From Pleurocapsa minor GSE-CHR-MK 17-07R (lineage in GTDB: Bacteria; Chloroflexota; Anaerolineae; Aggregatilineales; Phototrophicaceae), in the NCBI GenBank assembly GCA_019359125.1, contig JAHHHY010000019.1, positions 1 through 60,435 of the forward strand: a DNA stretch of 60,435 nucleotides. The letters are read 5' to 3'. How positions within the stretch are numbered: the stretch's first letter is position 1; every line of letters begins with the position of its first letter. Of this stretch, positions 8,467 through 16,690 are shown piece by piece. The notes under the pieces are model-generated. The model was not told the origin of the DNA, ran no database searches, and was given only the letters and a program-made list of their open reading frames with translations. Made by a program: the position numbers and the translations under genes.

Positions 8467-10038
8467 ATGCTTGCCTTACTTGATTTCCGCCTGCGCCAGC
8501 GCGACTTTCTTCTGGAAATTTCGCGCGCGATTACCGAGCGCCTCGAACTGAACGAGGTGCTGAAACGCGTTGTCCATGCATCAGTGGTGATGCTGGCGGG
8601 GCAGTCTGGCGTGGTGGCCCTGCGCGACAGCACCGGCCGCTTCAAGATTCGCGCTGTGAAGGGCGTACCCCAGGATAAATTCGGCGCGCTGGACGAGCGC
8701 ATGCAGGCCATGATCGAGGTCGCCAGCGAGCGCGACCCGGAAATCCTGAACGCGGCCCTGCGCGAGATGGCCGCCGTCATCGATGCCACGCTGATTCAGA
8801 CGTTTGCCATTCCGCTGACGATCGCCGGTGAGGCGGTCGGCCTGCTGATCGTATTTCGCAATTTCCAGGGCGGCGCGACGCCTGATGACGTGCAGGTGCT
8901 GCAAAGCTTTGCCGACCAGGCCGCGATTGCCGTGCATAACGCCCAGTTGTATGAGCGCATCATGGTGGACCGCAAGCAGCTGGCCGCCGTGGTGCAGCAC
9001 AGCGCTGACGGCGTGATGATCCTGGATGCGAGCCTGCGCATCATGAGCTTTAACCGGGCGCTGGAGCGCATGACCGGCTGGTCCACGCCAGACGTGATCG
9101 GCCTGCCGCTGGACGAGGTTTTCCGGTTCTCGCATGTGGAGCGGGGTGACCTTCAGGAAGCGATGATGCGCGGCTGGCCGCGTGCAGACGCGACCGAGTC
9201 GGAAGACGAGGTGTATACCGTCGAGGCCGACCTGGTGCGCCGCGACGGGCTGTCGGTCAGCGTGGGGATTCGCTATGCGCCGCTGTTCAATGCCGACCGC
9301 AAGCTGGCCAATATCATCGCCAATGTACGCGACGTGACCAATTTCCGCCAGGCCCAGCAGATGCAGAATGTGTTTATCAGCACGGTGTCGCACGAACTGC
9401 GCACGCCAGTCACGCTGATTAAGGGCTACGCCGCCACGCTGCGCCGCGAAGATGTGACGTGGGAGCCGGAATTTGTGCGCGAATACTCCAGCGTGATTGA
9501 GGAGGAGGCCGACCGCCTGACCGAGCTGATCGAGAATCTGCTCACGGCCAGCCGCATCCAGGCCGAGAATACAGTCAAGCTGAATCTCGCGGATACGGAC
9601 ATCGAAGCGATTGCATCGCGCTCCGTCGAGCGCTTCCGCACGCAGACCACCAGGCACACCTTCAAGCTGGAATTTGCGCCGGACTTCCCGTTTGTGCAGG
9701 GCGATGAAACGCGCCTGCGCCAGGTGCTCGACAATCTGCTGAGCAACGCCATCAAGTACTCTCCAGACGGGGGTACGATTCGTGTGCGCGGCACGTATAA
9801 TGACGCCGCAATCACCATCAGTGTCATCGACCAGGGCGTCGGGCTGTCTGAGCAGGAGATGGAGCACGTCTTCGAGCGCTTCTATCGCGCAGACAGCACG
9901 CTCAGCCGCACGACTCAGGGGACTGGCCTGGGCCTGTACCTGTCGAAAGCGATCGTCGAGGCACACGGTGGTTCCATTCATGTGGAAAGTAATCCGGGTG
10001 AGGGATCCACTTTTGCCTTCACGCTGCCACGCACCTAG
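8467..10038 (+). CDS. GAF-PAS sensor histidine kinase, cytosolic
   Basis: This 523-residue kinase has no membrane segment. Order: a GAF domain (about 10-160, with VGLLIVF and DDVQVLQSFADQAAIAVHNAQL), a PAS domain (about 170-295, ADGVMILDASLRIMSFNRALERMTGW), HisKA with H-box STVSHELRTP (His309), then HATPase_c with N-box QVLDNLLSNAIKYSPDGG, G1 DQGVGLS, the F-box region FERFYRAD and G2 GTGLGLYL. It should autophosphorylate His309 and signal to an unlinked regulator; none is adjacent. A CpXC gene follows after 26 bases. The input ligand is unknown. Confidence 0.93.
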   Translation: MLALLDFRLRQRDFLLEISRAITERLELNEVLKRVVHASVVMLAGQSGVVALRDSTGRFKIRAVKGVPQDKFGALDERMQAMIEVASERDPEILNAALREMAAVIDATLIQTFAIPLTIAGEAVGLLIVFRNFQGGATPDDVQVLQSFADQAAIAVHNAQLYERIMVDRKQLAAVVQHSADGVMILDASLRIMSFNRALERMTGWSTPDVIGLPLDEVFRFSHVERGDLQEAMMRGWPRADATESEDEVYTVEADLVRRDGLSVSVGIRYAPLFNADRKLANIIANVRDVTNFRQAQQMQNVFISTVSHELRTPVTLIKGYAATLRREDVTWEPEFVREYSSVIEEEADRLTELIENLLTASRIQAENTVKLNLADTDIEAIASRSVERFRTQTTRHTFKLEFAPDFPFVQGDETRLRQVLDNLLSNAIKYSPDGGTIRVRGTYNDAAITISVIDQGVGLSEQEMEHVFERFYRADSTLSRTTQGTGLGLYLSKAIVEAHGGSIHVESNPGEGSTFAFTLPRT

Positions 10039-10064
10039 TACGTTTTAATCACAGTGGAGAAAAC

Positions 10065-11423
10065 ATGCTCAACCAACCGATGCTGCGCTGCCCGAACTGC
10101 GGGAACCAGGTGCCGGCGAAAGTCGTGTCTGTGGTCGATGCCGACCAGACACCCAATGAGAAAGTCATCCTGCTTTCGGGCAATCTGAATGCCTTCCAGT
10201 GCCCGAACTGCGGGTCGGTGGTGCGCGTGGCAGCCCCGCTGATGTATCACGATGCCAAGAAAGAGCTGCTGCTGGCCTTTGTGCCGCCGGAGCTGAACCT
10301 GCCCAAGGCCGAGCGCGAAAAAGTCATTGGCGATATGATGCGCGACCTGACCAAGATCATCCCGCAGGGCTCGTTCAAGAGCTATATGTTCCAGCCGCGT
10401 GAGGCGCTGACCATGCAGGGCATGATGGACACCATCTACGAGGCGGAAGGTATTTCCCCGCAGATGATGAAAGAGCAGCGCGAGCGTATGTCCCTGCTGG
10501 AACAATTGCTCGGCGCGCCGCCGGAATCGCAGGCATCGATCATTCGCCAGAACGACGCCCGCATCGACCAGCAGCTAATGCAGACGATCAGCCTGCTGAT
10601 CCAGCGTATGGCCAACGAAGGCCAGACCGAAGTGGCCCGCGCACTTGCCGCCCTGCAGCAGCTCATGCTGGAAAATTCGACCTTCGGCAGCCAGGTGATG
10701 GCCGACGCGCAGGCGCAGGAAGCGATCGTGCAGGAAGTGACCGAGGCGCTGAACGCGATCGGTGACCGGCCCACACGCGCTGATTTCCTGGCCAAAGCGG
10801 TCGAGTACGCCGATGACGAGCTGCGCCTGCAGGCGCTGGTCGGGCTGGCACGGCCCGTGTTTGACTACCAGTTCTTCGAGGAACTGACGGCCCGAATTGA
10901 GTCGGCGACGGGTGATGAACGCCTGACGCTGGAAGGCCTGCGCGAAGATTTGGTTGAGCTGACGCAGGTGCTGGATGCCCAGTCGCAGGCCGGCGTCGAG
11001 GGTGCTATGCAGACGCTGCAGACGCTCACCCGAGCTGCCAGCCCTGAGGCGCTGGACGACCTGATCCGCGAGAACCTGCCCGCCTTTGATGAGACCTTCC
11101 TCAGCGTGCTGATGGAGATGCTGCAGCAGGCCGAAGAAGCCGGGAATGCCGCGCTGCTGAACCGCCTGCAGGCCATTTATTCGCGGGTGATGGCCGCGCT
11201 GCGCCAGCAGATGCCGCCCGAGCTGCTGCTGGTGAATGAGGCCCTGACCGCGCCCAGCGAGGAAGAAGCTGCCGCCCTGATTAATGCGCGCGCCAAAGAC
11301 ATGGGCATGGCGCTGCTGGGCACGATCGATGCGGTACGCGATGCCGTGGCCGCCCGTGGCGAGCCAGAGCTGGTCGCACGGCTGGCCAAAGTGCGCGAGC
11401 TGGCCATCGCCGCCCTGAAGTAA
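10065..11423 (+). CDS. CpXC-domain protein with long helical tail
   Basis: The 452-residue protein opens with a CpXC domain (about 1-130). It has two CPNCG knuckles, one near residue 5 (LRCPNCGNQVPAKV) and one near 46 (FQCPNCGSVVRVA), that probably bind one zinc, and the typical continuation HDAKKELLLAFVPPELNLP. The remaining 300 residues are Leu/Ala/Glu-rich and predicted to be nearly all helical, with repeats of the type EALDDLIRENLPAFDETFLSVLMEMLQQAEEAG. A protein-interaction role is inferred. A GGAG five bases before the ATG and the short gap to the kinase gene suggest one operon. A strong bidirectional hairpin follows the stop. Confidence 0.85.
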   Translation: MLNQPMLRCPNCGNQVPAKVVSVVDADQTPNEKVILLSGNLNAFQCPNCGSVVRVAAPLMYHDAKKELLLAFVPPELNLPKAEREKVIGDMMRDLTKIIPQGSFKSYMFQPREALTMQGMMDTIYEAEGISPQMMKEQRERMSLLEQLLGAPPESQASIIRQNDARIDQQLMQTISLLIQRMANEGQTEVARALAALQQLMLENSTFGSQVMADAQAQEAIVQEVTEALNAIGDRPTRADFLAKAVEYADDELRLQALVGLARPVFDYQFFEELTARIESATGDERLTLEGLREDLVELTQVLDAQSQAGVEGAMQTLQTLTRAASPEALDDLIRENLPAFDETFLSVLMEMLQQAEEAGNAALLNRLQAIYSRVMAALRQQMPPELLLVNEALTAPSEEEAAALINARAKDMGMALLGTIDAVRDAVAARGEPELVARLAKVRELAIAALK

Positions 11424-11450
11424 ACAGCCCCCGACAGGTGACAGAATACG

Positions 11451-11489
11451 AAAACGGCCTGTGTATCACGACGATACGCAGGCCGTTTT
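11451..11489. terminator. Bidirectional rho-independent terminator
   Basis: AAAACGGCCTG at 11451-11461 pairs with CAGGCCGTTTT at 11479-11489, and inner GTATC/GATAC arms extend the stem through one T-G wobble around a five-base ACGAC loop. The flanking A and T tracts let it stop transcription both from the CpXC gene and from the convergent serine-hydrolase-like gene. Confidence 0.85.
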
Positions 11490-11512
11490 GCTTTCAGTGG
11501 CGCAGGATGCGG

Positions 11513-13240
11513 CTAGTTGGCTATCAGCTCACCGATGACCGGGCTGCCCAGCAGCGCGTTGTTGCACGCCTGCACATCGCCGATGCCCTCGATCAGGCGA
11601 ACGGCCTCGAGCGGGGCATCAGGATTGAAATAGTTGTAGACCGTGCGCGACATTTCGCCAATCAGCGGCTCGCTCTGCTCAAAGTTCAGCCAGATGGGGC
11701 CGTGCATCAAGGTGACAATGACGTAGGCGCCGCCCGGCGAGAACACAATCGCTGCGTCGCCGTGCGTGTCATCGATCCAGCCATGCTTGTGCGAAATGGC
11801 GACATTGGCGGGCACGCCCGTCTCCAGCAGCACGCCGATCCGGTTGTAGTTCATCACGCTCAGCATCAGGCGGCATTCGTTGGGCGTAAACTGGTCGGGA
11901 TAGGTCTCCAGCAGCAGGCCGGAGCTGTTATAGGCGCACTGGTAGATGCTGTTCAGCAGCGCGCCGGTCTGCTCCACCGTGATCTGGTTATACGGGTCCG
12001 GCTGGGCAGACACCTGATCGGCATCGGTGCGGCGCGACAGTGGTGCCTGCGGCGTGATAAACGGGTCATTGGCGTAAGGCGTGAAGATGAACGACCGCTC
12101 CAGCCCAAGCTCGCTCAGCATGGCGCTCACGTCCTCGGCACCGGTGTAGGGATTGCCGCCGCCAATGGCCGACAGCATCTCGTTGGTGCTGATATTTTCA
12201 CTGCAGATCATGGCCTCGCCCATGGTCACGGCCTGGTCGTCGCGCAGCGGGGCTTCAAATGTGCGGAAGTAGTCGGTCAGGATGGCCAGTTTGTTCACGC
12301 TGGTGCCGCTGAAGGCGACATCTCCGCCGACGGAAATGGCCTCGCCGGTTTGCAGGTCCATCACGAAAAATGCGCCGAACCTGCTGGTGGCCGGGTCGAA
12401 CCCTGCCGCCAGCATCTGACTGAACAGATTATCGCCCAGTGCGGCAAATTCTGCTGAGACCGGGGGCGGGGCCGCCTGGCCGATGACGCTGGCCGGACGC
12501 CAGGCCGCTGGCGTCGGCGTGAGCGTGGGCAGCAGCAGGTCGGTGATGCTGGTGGCGGGCAGGCTGGTCAGGTCGCCCTCGATTTGCAGCAATTCCACAG
12601 CGACCCAGCCGAATCCGTTTGGCGACGGGGCATATTCCACCTGCACCCACGGCAGGGTGGTGTGCCACTGCGTGATGACAAAGACGGTGCCCGCCTGCAC
12701 CACGCCGATGCGCGGGTAGTCCACGCCGGGGCCATAGCGCACATTGATTTCGCCGGCGACGTTGCCAATGACCGATCCGGCAGGCGCGGGTGTCGCCGGA
12801 AGCGGCTCAGGCGTAGCACCAGGCGCGACTGCCGAGGCGGGCACATTCGCGGGTGACAGGGTGCCGGTGGCCTGCGGAGCCGGGGCAGGCGACCCGCCCG
12901 CCGCCCCGATTTCCTGGCTGGAGATCGGCACGGTTGCCAGATTGCCGCGCACGGTGACCAAATCGTTAAACACCCAGCCCAGAATTGTGCCATCGGCGGG
13001 GCTGGCGATCAGCACCCACGGGAAGAACTCGCTGCGTCCGACGATCGGATACTGCGTGCCGCTGTTGATCGTGCCCAGCAGCTCGCCCTCGACCGCGGCG
13101 ACAGAGCGAATATTGGCTGTGCCAATGGCTTCAGCGGTGACACCCGTCTGGGCGACGGCCACGGCCACCAGACACAGGACGAGCGTGGCCACGATCGAGC
13201 AGGCCAGAAAGAGCTTTCGCAGGCGCGTGATGGATGTCAT
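11513..13240 (-). CDS. Secreted SH3b plus class A beta-lactamase-fold protein
   Basis: The 575 residues comprise a signal peptide (about 1-31, ending VAVAQTG), an SH3b-like domain (about 35-100), a Pro/Ala-rich linker, a second SH3b domain (about 155-222, INVRYGPGVDYPRIGVVQAG), a TPTP linker and a C-terminal serine beta-lactamase/transpeptidase-like domain from about 265. The active-site SxxK is SVNK (Ser314, Lys317), the second motif is SEN (347-349) in place of SDN, and HKHGWIDD stands where KTG is expected. The SH3b domains suggest cell-wall binding. True beta-lactamase activity is not implied; this fold is common in cell-wall hydrolases of unknown substrate. Promoter and start are ordinary. 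Confidence 0.85.
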   Translation of the reverse strand: MTSITRLRKLFLACSIVATLVLCLVAVAVAQTGVTAEAIGTANIRSVAAVEGELLGTINSGTQYPIVGRSEFFPWVLIASPADGTILGWVFNDLVTVRGNLATVPISSQEIGAAGGSPAPAPQATGTLSPANVPASAVAPGATPEPLPATPAPAGSVIGNVAGEINVRYGPGVDYPRIGVVQAGTVFVITQWHTTLPWVQVEYAPSPNGFGWVAVELLQIEGDLTSLPATSITDLLLPTLTPTPAAWRPASVIGQAAPPPVSAEFAALGDNLFSQMLAAGFDPATSRFGAFFVMDLQTGEAISVGGDVAFSGTSVNKLAILTDYFRTFEAPLRDDQAVTMGEAMICSENISTNEMLSAIGGGNPYTGAEDVSAMLSELGLERSFIFTPYANDPFITPQAPLSRRTDADQVSAQPDPYNQITVEQTGALLNSIYQCAYNSSGLLLETYPDQFTPNECRLMLSVMNYNRIGVLLETGVPANVAISHKHGWIDDTHGDAAIVFSPGGAYVIVTLMHGPIWLNFEQSEPLIGEMSRTVYNYFNPDAPLEAVRLIEGIGDVQACNNALLGSPVIGELIAN

Positions 13241-13344
13241 ACCGGTTTATCCCTGGTCCAATTCGCCCGAATTATAGCATGACGAACCTGACGACAAGGT
13301 GTGCGTAGGCGAAAAGTTCCCTGATAGTCGGGTAAACTCGGGCA

Positions 13345-13372
13345 TTGACAACCCATGTCTCTTTGCTAGAAT
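13345..13372 (+). promoter_or_regulatory. Promoter of tRNA-Leu
   Basis: A consensus TTGACA (13345-13350), a 16-base spacer and TAGAAT (13367-13372) with an extended TGC just upstream. The expected start, near 13379, lies shortly before the mature tRNA 5-prime end at 13387. Confidence 0.7.
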
Positions 13373-13386
13373 TTAAATCACTCCAG

Positions 13387-13470
13387 GCCGACGTGGCGGA
13401 ATTGGCAGACGCGCTACGTTCAGGGCGTAGTTCTCGCAAGGGAGTGTGGGTTCGACTCCCACCGTCGGCA
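13387..13470 (+). tRNA. tRNA-Leu (anticodon CAG)
   Basis: Acceptor GCCGACG (13387-13393) pairs with CGTCGGC (13463-13469) and A13470 is the discriminator. Anticodon stem CTACG/CGTAG encloses loop TTCAGGG with anticodon CAG at 13421-13423. The long variable arm is typical of a class II tRNA-Leu, and the T-loop GGTTCGACTCC is present. CCA is not encoded (the next bases are CAA). Confidence 0.96.
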
Positions 13471-13476
13471 CAAGGC

Positions 13477-13503
13477 AAAGCCCGGTTTACCCCGGGCTTT
13501 TTT
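13477..13503 (+). terminator. Rho-independent terminator after tRNA-Leu
   Basis: AAAGCCCGG (13477-13485) pairs with CCGGGCTTT (13492-13500) around a six-base loop, followed by a run of T. It ends the tRNA-Leu transcript just before the DivIC-like gene. Confidence 0.85.
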
Positions 13504-13522
13504 ATTTGCTATACTGGGAACC

Positions 13523-13978
13523 ATGATCGATAAATCTCGCTTCCAGGAAACCAGCCGTCCCACCGGCCAATTCTCCGGCATCCAGATTATGTTTGCCGCG
13601 ATTATTGCGATTGGCCTGTTTCTGGCCATCGACTTCAGCAACCGCATCAGCGCCAGCCAGCCGATGGAAGAAGCCTATGATCGTGTCCAGCGCGAGATTG
13701 CGGCGCTGCGTGAGCAGCAGGCTGCGCTGATCGAGCAGCGCGATACCGTGCGCGGGGATGCCTATGTGGCGCAGTGGGCGCGCAGTGAAGGACGCATGGC
13801 GCTGCCCGGTGAACTGCTGGTGATCCCGGTGCCGGCAGGCAACGTCGCAGCCGCGGCGCCCATACAGGCTGCGCCCACACCCGTCCCGCAGGAAATCATC
13901 GATTCGCAGAATGTTCAGGAAGAGAGTTGGACGCTGTGGTGGGCGCTGTTTTTTGACAGTCCGCCGCCTGACTTTTAG
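13523..13978 (+). CDS. Septum-formation-initiator-like protein (DivIC/FtsB family)
   Basis: This 151-residue single-pass protein has a membrane segment at about 20-42 (IMFAAIIAIGLFLAIDFSNRI), then a short coiled coil (about 48-75, MEEAYDRVQREIAALREQQAALIEQRD) and the family signature YVAQWARSEGRMALPGELLVIPVPAG. That order matches DivIC/FtsB, which binds FtsL/FtsQ in the divisome and regulates septal wall synthesis. The C-terminal 50 residues are Pro/Ala-rich and end with a Trp-rich patch (WTLWWALFF). It sits between two tRNA genes, each with its own terminator. Confidence 0.85.
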   Translation: MIDKSRFQETSRPTGQFSGIQIMFAAIIAIGLFLAIDFSNRISASQPMEEAYDRVQREIAALREQQAALIEQRDTVRGDAYVAQWARSEGRMALPGELLVIPVPAGNVAAAAPIQAAPTPVPQEIIDSQNVQEESWTLWWALFFDSPPPDF

Positions 13979-14001
13979 CATCTGGCCTGCCTGATGCGGG
14001 A

Positions 14002-14030
14002 TTGAATCCGCCCGCTGCTTCAGGTAAAGT
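14002..14030 (+). promoter_or_regulatory. Promoter of tRNA-Val
   Basis: TTGAAT (14002-14007), a 17-base spacer and TAAAGT (14025-14030). Its position, about 20 bases before the mature tRNA, is right for a tRNA promoter. Confidence 0.55.
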
Positions 14031-14048
14031 AAGCGCGATTCAGCACAG

Positions 14049-14122
14049 GGGCTGTTAGCTCAGTTGGTTAGAGCGCTCGCCTTACAAGCGAGAGGTCAAA
14101 GGTTCGAGCCCTTTACGGCCCA
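14049..14122 (+). tRNA. tRNA-Val (anticodon UAC)
   Basis: Acceptor GGGCTGT (14049-14055) pairs with ACGGCCC (14115-14121), with discriminator A14122. The D-arm TTAGCTCAGTTGGTTAGAGC is standard. Stem CTCGC/GCGAG encloses CTTACAA with anticodon TAC at 14083-14085. CCA is not encoded. Confidence 0.96.
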
Positions 14123-14135
14123 CAAGTTCACACAC

Positions 14136-14172
14136 AGGCGGCATCCGGCAGCAGGCTGGAGCCGCCTTTTTT
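14136..14172 (+). terminator. Rho-independent terminator after tRNA-Val
   Basis: GGCGGC (14137-14142) pairs with GCCGCC (14161-14166), followed by six T (14167-14172). Confidence 0.75.
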
Positions 14173-14242
14173 GTGCCGCAGCACCACCAATCGCGTTTAA
14201 TTATTACAATGCTGGTGTTCTTTTTTTGAAATGAAATTTACG

Positions 14243-14284
14243 ACAAATTCATGCGCATGGCCCATCTTTAACGCATGAATTTGT
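14243..14284. promoter_or_regulatory. Perfect 13-bp inverted repeat upstream of histidine kinase gene
   Basis: ACAAATTCATGCG (14243-14255) and CGCATGAATTTGT (14272-14284) are a perfect inverted repeat with a 16-base spacer, in an unusually AT-rich 285-bp gap. There is no T run, and the arms lie about 170 bases before the next start codon. It may be a regulator-binding site or a structured leader. The rest of the 14173-14457 gap shows no gene. Confidence 0.45.
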
Positions 14285-14457
14285 TATTCGGCACTAAACT
14301 TAAGCTGTATTACAGCGAGAATCTGTTCAGTGGTTGAGGGCACTGTAATATGGCCTGAATAAGTGCTGCATGAGGCTAGTTTTTCGGCGCAATACCCCCC
14401 AACACAATGCAGTGGACGCGCAGTAGATGACTGTCGTTGTTCCTCTGGAGAACACCC

Positions 14458-16683
14458 ATGGAAGACATGAATTCCAGGTCAACGATGCTTGAGGACGCAC
14501 AGCGCAGCCAGCGCCAGCGAATTTCCACACAGCGTATTAAAGTCTCCTATCTCACGGCACTGGCCGTTACTGCCGGTCTGGCACTGTTCATTTTCTTCGG
14601 CCTGCTGCGGCTGAATAACGAGCAGGACATCACCATTCATGAGATTAACGCTTATTCCACCCAGCGTGTGGATTTTCAACGTGTTGTTCTGCTGTCAACA
14701 CTGCTGCTCAGCCAGTTCGACAGTGATTCCTACCAGAGTAACTATAATGAAATGACCGAGCGAATAGCTGATTTGACGGCATTTAATCGTGAGCGCCAGC
14801 AGAATACCTATCGCGCGACCATGCCTGCTGAAGCCCTGGAGATCCTGCTCGATCCGGTCAGTGGTCTTGACCTGTTGCTACCGAGATTTCTGGAACTGGC
14901 AAACACGGTGATGGACGAAACGCAGTCGGTGGCGGCGCGCACGACCGCCGCACAAGAACTGGTTACGGTAGGCCCCACCATCCGCGAACAGCTTAGTTCA
15001 ATCATTCAGGTACTGGAACGTATTAATCAGGAGCAGGTCAACGGGATTCAGCGCCTGACCATCGTCTTCCTTGTCGGCATCATGCTGGCGCTGCTGCTGG
15101 AGGGCGTGTTTATTTTCCGCCCGATGGAAAAGGCCATCCGCACACAGCAAGACCTGCTGTTTGCCGAAATAGAACAACGCGCCCAGGCCGAGCACTTTTA
15201 CCGCGAGGCGAAAGAACGCTACCGTACGCTGGTCAGCCACCTGCCAGACATGGCGGTGATGGTGTTTGACCGGGACAAGCGCATCACGCTGGCGGGCGGC
15301 CCTTATCTGGAGCGCACCGGCTTTACGCGTGAAATGGTGGAAGGCCGGCTGGCCAGCGACATTCTGCCGCCTGACCGCTATGCCGCGCTGGAGCCGTACT
15401 ATGTGCGGGCGCTGGCCGGGGAAGCTGTCGACTTTGAACGTTCCTACAAGGATACGACCTATCGGGCGCAGTATGTGCCGTTGTTTGACAGCGGCGGACA
15501 GGTGACCGGCGGCCTGGTTGTCACAGAAGATATCACGCGCATGAAGCAGGCGGATGCTGCCGTGCGCGCCAGCGAAGAACGCCTGCGCATGGTCACGGAC
15601 AGGGCGCAGGACCTGATCTGCCTGCTAGACGACGAACTGAAAATCGTGTATGCCAATCCTGCCTTCGAGGCCATCCTCGGATACAAAACGGATGAACTGG
15701 TTGGCCAGCCGTTTTTCGAGTATCTGCGCCCTGAAGACCGCACGCGCCTGACAGAGCGGCGTCTGGCACCTGGTGAAGACGGGACGGCGACCGATCAGGA
15801 TATCCTGCATGTGCGCCACAGGGACGGGCACTATGTGTCGCTGGAGATGCGCGCCAGCCTTCAGTTTGGCCGTGGCGATGTCAAGTTCAGCGGCACGCTG
15901 GTGATGCGCGACATACGCGAACGTGAGCATATGCAGCAGTTGGCGCTGGAGCGCGAGCGTCTGCAGACGGCGCTGGCCAAGGAAACCGAGCTGAGCGGCC
16001 TGAAGACGCGCATGATGGTGCGTATCGCACATGAATTCCGCACGCCGCTGGCCGTCATTCAGTTGGCGACAGAAAACCTGCATCGCAACCTGGATAAGAT
16101 GTCTCCGGCACAGCGTGATGCCAAGGCAGCGACGATCGCATCCGAGATCCATTCCATTACAATGATGCTGGATGATATCGGGCTGGCGGTAAATGGCCTG
16201 TTTGTGCCCGCTTCCATTCTGGTTGAGCAGGTCGATCTGGCCGAAGTGTGCAGTTACGCCGCTGCCCACATCGAGTCTGAGCATTACAGCCCCGGGCGCT
16301 TCAAGCTGGACCTGAAGCCCGTGTGCGTGAAGGCGGATCGTGGCACGCTGCTGCGCGCGCTCGATGGCATCTTCATGAATGCGCTGCGCTTCAGCAGTGA
16401 TGGCTCTCCAATCTACGTGACGCTGAATGCTGTCGATGGTAGTGCGGAAATCACCGTGCACGACAATGGCATTGGTATCCTGCTAGATGAACTGCCGCGT
16501 ATCTTTGAGCCGTTTTTCAGAGGCAGCAATATCCATGAGATGAGAGGGCTGGGCCTGGGGCTGCCGATTGCGAAGGCCGCCATCGAGGCCAATGGCGGCA
16601 CGATCACCGTCGACAGCAAGGCAGGCGCGGGCACCACCGTGACCATCAGCCTGCCACAGGCGACTGCCGAAATGCCCAACTAA
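14458..16683 (+). CDS. Membrane sensor histidine kinase with two PAS domains
   Basis: The 741-residue kinase has TM1 (about 31-50), an extracytoplasmic helical sensor (about 51-198), TM2 (about 200-220), a short coiled coil, PAS1 (about 252-365), PAS2 (about 372-490), a second coiled coil, HisKA with IAHEFRTPLAVIQ (His525), and HATPase_c with HDNGIGIL, FEPFFRGSN and GLGLGLPIAK. The N-box is weak (ALDGIFMNALRFSSDG), with Asn retained. I start it at ATG 14458 because GGAG at 14447-14450 is seven bases upstream; a TTG at 14437 is unsupported. No cognate regulator is adjacent, though a winged-helix regulator lies at 18760. Confidence 0.92.
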   Translation: MEDMNSRSTMLEDAQRSQRQRISTQRIKVSYLTALAVTAGLALFIFFGLLRLNNEQDITIHEINAYSTQRVDFQRVVLLSTLLLSQFDSDSYQSNYNEMTERIADLTAFNRERQQNTYRATMPAEALEILLDPVSGLDLLLPRFLELANTVMDETQSVAARTTAAQELVTVGPTIREQLSSIIQVLERINQEQVNGIQRLTIVFLVGIMLALLLEGVFIFRPMEKAIRTQQDLLFAEIEQRAQAEHFYREAKERYRTLVSHLPDMAVMVFDRDKRITLAGGPYLERTGFTREMVEGRLASDILPPDRYAALEPYYVRALAGEAVDFERSYKDTTYRAQYVPLFDSGGQVTGGLVVTEDITRMKQADAAVRASEERLRMVTDRAQDLICLLDDELKIVYANPAFEAILGYKTDELVGQPFFEYLRPEDRTRLTERRLAPGEDGTATDQDILHVRHRDGHYVSLEMRASLQFGRGDVKFSGTLVMRDIREREHMQQLALERERLQTALAKETELSGLKTRMMVRIAHEFRTPLAVIQLATENLHRNLDKMSPAQRDAKAATIASEIHSITMMLDDIGLAVNGLFVPASILVEQVDLAEVCSYAAAHIESEHYSPGRFKLDLKPVCVKADRGTLLRALDGIFMNALRFSSDGSPIYVTLNAVDGSAEITVHDNGIGILLDELPRIFEPFFRGSNIHEMRGLGLGLPIAKAAIEANGGTITVDSKAGAGTTVTISLPQATAEMPN

Positions 16684-16690
16684 CCACTGA

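Noticed and set aside
11513-13240. Class A beta-lactamase conferring resistance
   Set aside because: Altered SDN and KTG motifs and two SH3b wall-binding domains argue against it.
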